Shown here in pieces: positions 6,068-7,811 of a stretch of DNA of 7,811 bases. Source of the stretch: an uncultured Roseburia sp. (GTDB lineage: Bacteria; Bacillota; Clostridia; Lachnospirales; Lachnospiraceae); the NCBI GenBank assembly GCA_934358955.1, contig CAKRLC010000112.1, positions 1 to 7,811 on the forward strand, given 5' to 3'. How positions within the stretch are numbered: the stretch's first letter is position 1; every line of letters begins with the position of its first letter. Made by a program: the position numbers and the translations under genes. The notes below the pieces were generated by a model, which saw nothing but the letters and a program-made list of their open reading frames with translations, did no database searches and was not told the origin of the DNA.

Positions 6068-6886
6068 TTAATGCCCATCGTAATCATGCTCACCGACACG
6101 CACCGCATGGACAACGAAACGGTTTCCGGTCGAGGAACACGTTGACAGTGTCATGACCTTATCATCCTTTGTCACCTCGATTCCTGTATCATAATAAGAT
6201 TTTTGGATCATTGTATGCACAAATGCTTTGAATGCATCATCTGCTTCAAATCCTACCGAATACACGCTGTCCGTTTCCGGCACATCCCGATAAGAAAAAA
6301 TCTGATAGCGGTACGCCTTGTCCGTCGTATAGATCGTAAAAAAAGGATTCTGTTCGTAAAAATCTTCTGTTTTATATTTTTTCAGGCTTCCGAACATGCT
6401 TAAGTTTTTCATATTGTGGCCATACAGGATCGTATGACTGTCCTCAAAATCGGGATGGTTCATCCCTTCCATAAAAATACAGCCGGCGATCGTGCTGTTC
6501 CCGTAAATATCTGTTCTCAGATAAGTGTCATCATCACCAGAATATAAAACAGGATAGCTTAACTGCTCAATGTGGTCAAAACGGATCCACCCGATGATGT
6601 CCGGATTTTCCTTCTGCATAGCGCCAACATGGATCCGGATATCCTGATACCACCAGTCATCCTCCGGTGTCTCCGTTTCTTCTTCCATCTCTTCCGTTTT
6701 TTCTGCCTGTCCTTCTTCTGTGACATATTCTGTTTTTAAATTTTCATACGTCTCATTTGATCTCCGGTGGTCCAACAGGTTTGGGATCAGCATCACCAAT
6801 GCTGCCACGATCAGAACAAGTCCTGCTGTAAATAATATCCCGCCTGAAAGATCATGTCTTTTTCTTTTTGTATTTTTTTTGTCCAT
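6068..6886 (-). CDS. Class B sortase
   Basis: A 272-residue membrane-anchored transpeptidase, which would cleave a sorting motif on secreted proteins and attach them to the cell wall. It has a basic N-terminus, one membrane segment (about 15-37), then an acidic Glu-rich linker (52-77) and the extracellular sortase domain (about 80-272). The catalytic triad is visible: H157 in LYGHN, C250 in TLSTC and R256 in NRFVVHA. The TLSTC...RFVVHA ending and the IIGWIRFD start of the domain are class B features. Length is usual for clostridial SrtB-type enzymes. The start at 6886 has only a weak AAAGGC-type site about 11 bases upstream. It follows the SipW-type secreted protein gene by 81 bp on the same strand and is probably co-expressed. 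No protein here shows an LPxTG or NPxTx C-terminal sorting signal, so its substrate must be encoded elsewhere. Confidence 0.95.
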   Translation of the reverse strand: MDKKNTKRKRHDLSGGILFTAGLVLIVAALVMLIPNLLDHRRSNETYENLKTEYVTEEGQAEKTEEMEEETETPEDDWWYQDIRIHVGAMQKENPDIIGWIRFDHIEQLSYPVLYSGDDDTYLRTDIYGNSTIAGCIFMEGMNHPDFEDSHTILYGHNMKNLSMFGSLKKYKTEDFYEQNPFFTIYTTDKAYRYQIFSYRDVPETDSVYSVGFEADDAFKAFVHTMIQKSYYDTGIEVTKDDKVMTLSTCSSTGNRFVVHAVRVGEHDYDGH

Positions 6887-6941
6887 ATATTTTCTGCCTT
6901 TTATCTGCTTAAAATGATTCCTACTACAAGTTATCTTATGT

Positions 6942-6963
6942 TTCCGGTTCTGTCAATCCGGAA
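6942..6963 (-). promoter_or_regulatory. Hairpin with an embedded TTGACA between the secreted protein and sortase genes
   Basis: TTCCGG (6942-6947) and CCGGAA (6958-6963) form a perfect 6-bp inverted repeat around a 10-bp loop. On the minus strand the loop contains a consensus -35 box TTGACA (6956-6951). Seventeen bases on, however, only a poor -10 (TAACTT) is found, and no T-run follows the stem. It may be a processing or attenuation hairpin that lowers sortase expression relative to the upstream gene, or a weak sortase promoter. Confidence 0.3.
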
Positions 6964-6967
6964 TCTC

Positions 6968-7552
6968 TTATAACCCAAGCTCCTCTGCTGCTGACTCTGC
7001 ACTTTCAAAGCCATATTTCTGGATCGCATATGCTTTCACGATAATCGGTGTGAGTTCTCCGCTTTCTTCCACCTCTTCTTTTACCGTAACCTCTCCAAAT
7101 AAAGGCTCTAAATCTTTCTCCTCTGTTGCAGCCGGAACAGGCGCATGTTTGAATAAAAGAACTCCTTCTGTTTCTGAAACGTATGTCCATGCTGTATTGA
7201 TTTTATCTGTTTTCAGATCATCTGTGTATAAAATCTGATGTTCTTCGTCGTAGTGAACGCCTTCCACTGTCATAAAAACATAGCTTTCTACGGAATCCTT
7301 CTCCACATGTACGGTCGGATCTTTTACGACAGTCTGTCCAGGAACAAGGTTCCCATACTCATTCTCTGTAACACGTTCTCCCTCCGGATTATCATAATCC
7401 GTTTCATCCAGACTGATCTCTACATCTCCGACAGAAAAGGTATTCGTTACTGCTTCTGTCTGGCTCGTTAAGTAAGCGAAAGTACTTCCTACACCGATCG
7501 CTCCGATCAGTGCTGTTGCTCCAAGTGTTGCGATGAATCTGGTTCTTTTCAT
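6968..7552 (-). CDS. Secreted protein with SipW-dependent-type signal peptide (TasA/CalY-like)
   Basis: A 194-residue exported protein. Residues 1-30 form a signal peptide of the type cut by the specialised signal peptidase SipW: a basic MKRTRF start, a hydrophobic core, then GVGSTFAYLTSQ (20-31), with likely cleavage after A26. The following region, NTFSVGDVEISLDE (37-50) and GNLVPGQTVVKDPTVHV (67-83), matches the N-terminal beta-sandwich layout of TasA/CalY-type matrix-fibre proteins (GxVxxxLxE, then LxPGxxxxKxxxV). The mature part is acidic, with few aromatics and no cysteine. The C-terminus (AEELGL) has no sorting signal or membrane anchor, so it should be released or polymerise rather than be sortase-linked. 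AAGGAG seven bases upstream fixes the start. It precedes the class B sortase gene; no sipW gene is in the window. Fibre formation is an inference from the family. Confidence 0.88.
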   Translation of the reverse strand: MKRTRFIATLGATALIGAIGVGSTFAYLTSQTEAVTNTFSVGDVEISLDETDYDNPEGERVTENEYGNLVPGQTVVKDPTVHVEKDSVESYVFMTVEGVHYDEEHQILYTDDLKTDKINTAWTYVSETEGVLLFKHAPVPAATEEKDLEPLFGEVTVKEEVEESGELTPIIVKAYAIQKYGFESAESAAEELGL

Positions 7553-7585
7553 TCTGATTCTCCTTTTTCTTTCCTTTTTGTTATG

Positions 7586-7651
7586 CGGCAGCTGCTCCTT
7601 ACAGTGAAGCTGTGCTCTGCTTCATAACAATTACTATCTTATCAGCTGCCG
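7586..7651 (-). promoter_or_regulatory. Nested inverted repeats upstream of the SipW-type protein gene
   Basis: Outer arms CGGCAGCTG (7586-7594) and CAGCTGCCG (7643-7651) are a perfect 9-bp inverted repeat. Inside lies TGAAGC (7605-7610) with GCTTCA (7619-7624) around an 8-nt loop. Each outer arm also contains the self-palindrome CAGCTG, so the pair could be two DNA sites for a dimeric regulator. As RNA they could instead form a two-tier leader structure. The minus strand also has a 9-codon ATG-to-TAA frame (7625-7599) within it, without a good ribosome binding site. No clear sigma-A promoter was identified for the gene. Confidence 0.45.
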
Positions 7652-7690
7652 GTCACACAGCCGTCATATTTCACACTTTTCTTTTTTTTA

Positions 7691-7811
7691 TTAAGATTCG
7701 GGTGTCAAAAGGTCTACATCATAACCTTTATTGTCAAATTGCACAAAAGAAATATGGAAAGTTTCTCTTTGTGCAATGGAGATAAGACTCATGAAGCGTG
7801 GAAGCCTCTGC
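7691..7811 (-). CDS. C-terminal end of an unidentified gene (5' part beyond window)
   Basis: A minus-strand frame enters from the right edge and runs 39 codons to tandem stops TAA TAA at 7693-7688. The product tail reads like protein, with FMSLISIAQRETFHISFVQ and FDNKGYDVDLLTPES at the end. The tandem in-frame stops and the position, 138 bp upstream of the SipW-type protein start on the same strand, support a real gene end. No family is recognisable from this fragment. It does not look like the C-terminus of a signal peptidase or sortase. No terminator follows, so it could be co-transcribed with the downstream surface genes. Confidence 0.45.
   Translation of the reverse strand, partial: QRLPRFMSLISIAQRETFHISFVQFDNKGYDVDLLTPES
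7738..7777. repeat. Perfect 10-bp inverted repeat ATTGCACAAA
   Basis: ATTGCACAAA (7738-7747) and TTTGTGCAAT (7768-7777) are exact reverse complements with a 20-bp spacer. The repeat lies inside the putative C-terminal coding tail at the right edge. There is no T-run on either strand, so it is not an intrinsic terminator. It could be a regulator site or coincidental. Confidence 0.45.

Noticed and set aside
6942..6963. Inverted repeat between the secreted protein and sortase genes as a terminator
   Set aside because: The stem is only 6 bp and no T-run follows on the minus strand, so termination is unlikely.
7030..7471. Plus-strand and alternative-frame open stretches opposite the SipW-type protein gene
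   Set aside because: The minus-strand frame has a clear signal peptide and ribosome binding site; the others lack both.
7599..7625. A 9-codon minus-strand leader-peptide frame (MKQSTASL)
   Set aside because: There is no convincing ribosome binding site and no run of regulatory codons typical of attenuation leaders; kept only as a note in the leader entry.
7738..7777. ATTGCACAAA inverted repeat as an intrinsic terminator
   Set aside because: There is no T-tract on either strand, and on the minus strand the putative coding frame continues past it.

Overview
The window looks like a chromosomal segment of a gut-type clostridium, most likely Lachnospiraceae (Bacillota). The reasons are moderate AT richness, strong AGGAGG-type ribosome binding sites, Gram-positive surface genes (class B sortase, SipW-type secreted protein) and a LarC-family gene. 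The family-level assignment is an inference. No rRNA, tRNA, insertion sequence, phage gene or CRISPR array is visible. All genes lie on the minus strand except the larC-like gene.

Layout, left to right. (1) Positions 1-3310 hold a probable minus-strand operon read right to left: a TetR-type repressor (3310-2744), a 502-residue GT-B glycosyltransferase-like protein of unknown specificity (2629-1121), and a MelB/GPH-family transporter (1097 to beyond the left edge). A good promoter lies upstream of tetR and is flanked by two inverted repeats of identical geometry, which points to autoregulation. A cre/LacI-operator-like palindrome sits between tetR and the glycosyltransferase gene. (2) Positions 3460-4712 hold a divergent larC-like gene with its own promoter, ending in a perfect 21-bp bidirectional terminator. 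Its C-terminal domain is well conserved, but the usual N-terminal LarC motifs are replaced or missing. (3) Positions 4794-5919 hold a single-gene unit encoding a tryptophan-rich multi-pass membrane protein (probably the DUF5692 family), with an extended -10 promoter and a perfect palindrome at the predicted transcript start. (4) Positions 6068-7811 hold a surface cluster read right to left: the tail of an unidentified gene, a secreted protein with a SipW-dependent-type signal peptide (TasA/CalY-like), and a class B sortase. The leader of the secreted-protein gene contains nested inverted repeats.

How the genes may work together. The glycosyltransferase/transporter pair under a TetR repressor resembles in outline the glycolipid synthase plus MFS flippase pair (YpfP-LtaA) of staphylococci. 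It could equally be a carbohydrate uptake and use unit, because the transporter keeps the MelB cation/sugar-site aspartates. The secreted protein and sortase point to cell-surface or matrix assembly, but no sortase substrate motif is visible in this window. The larC-like gene would belong to nickel-pincer cofactor (lactate racemase family) biosynthesis; no larA, larB or larE gene is present here.
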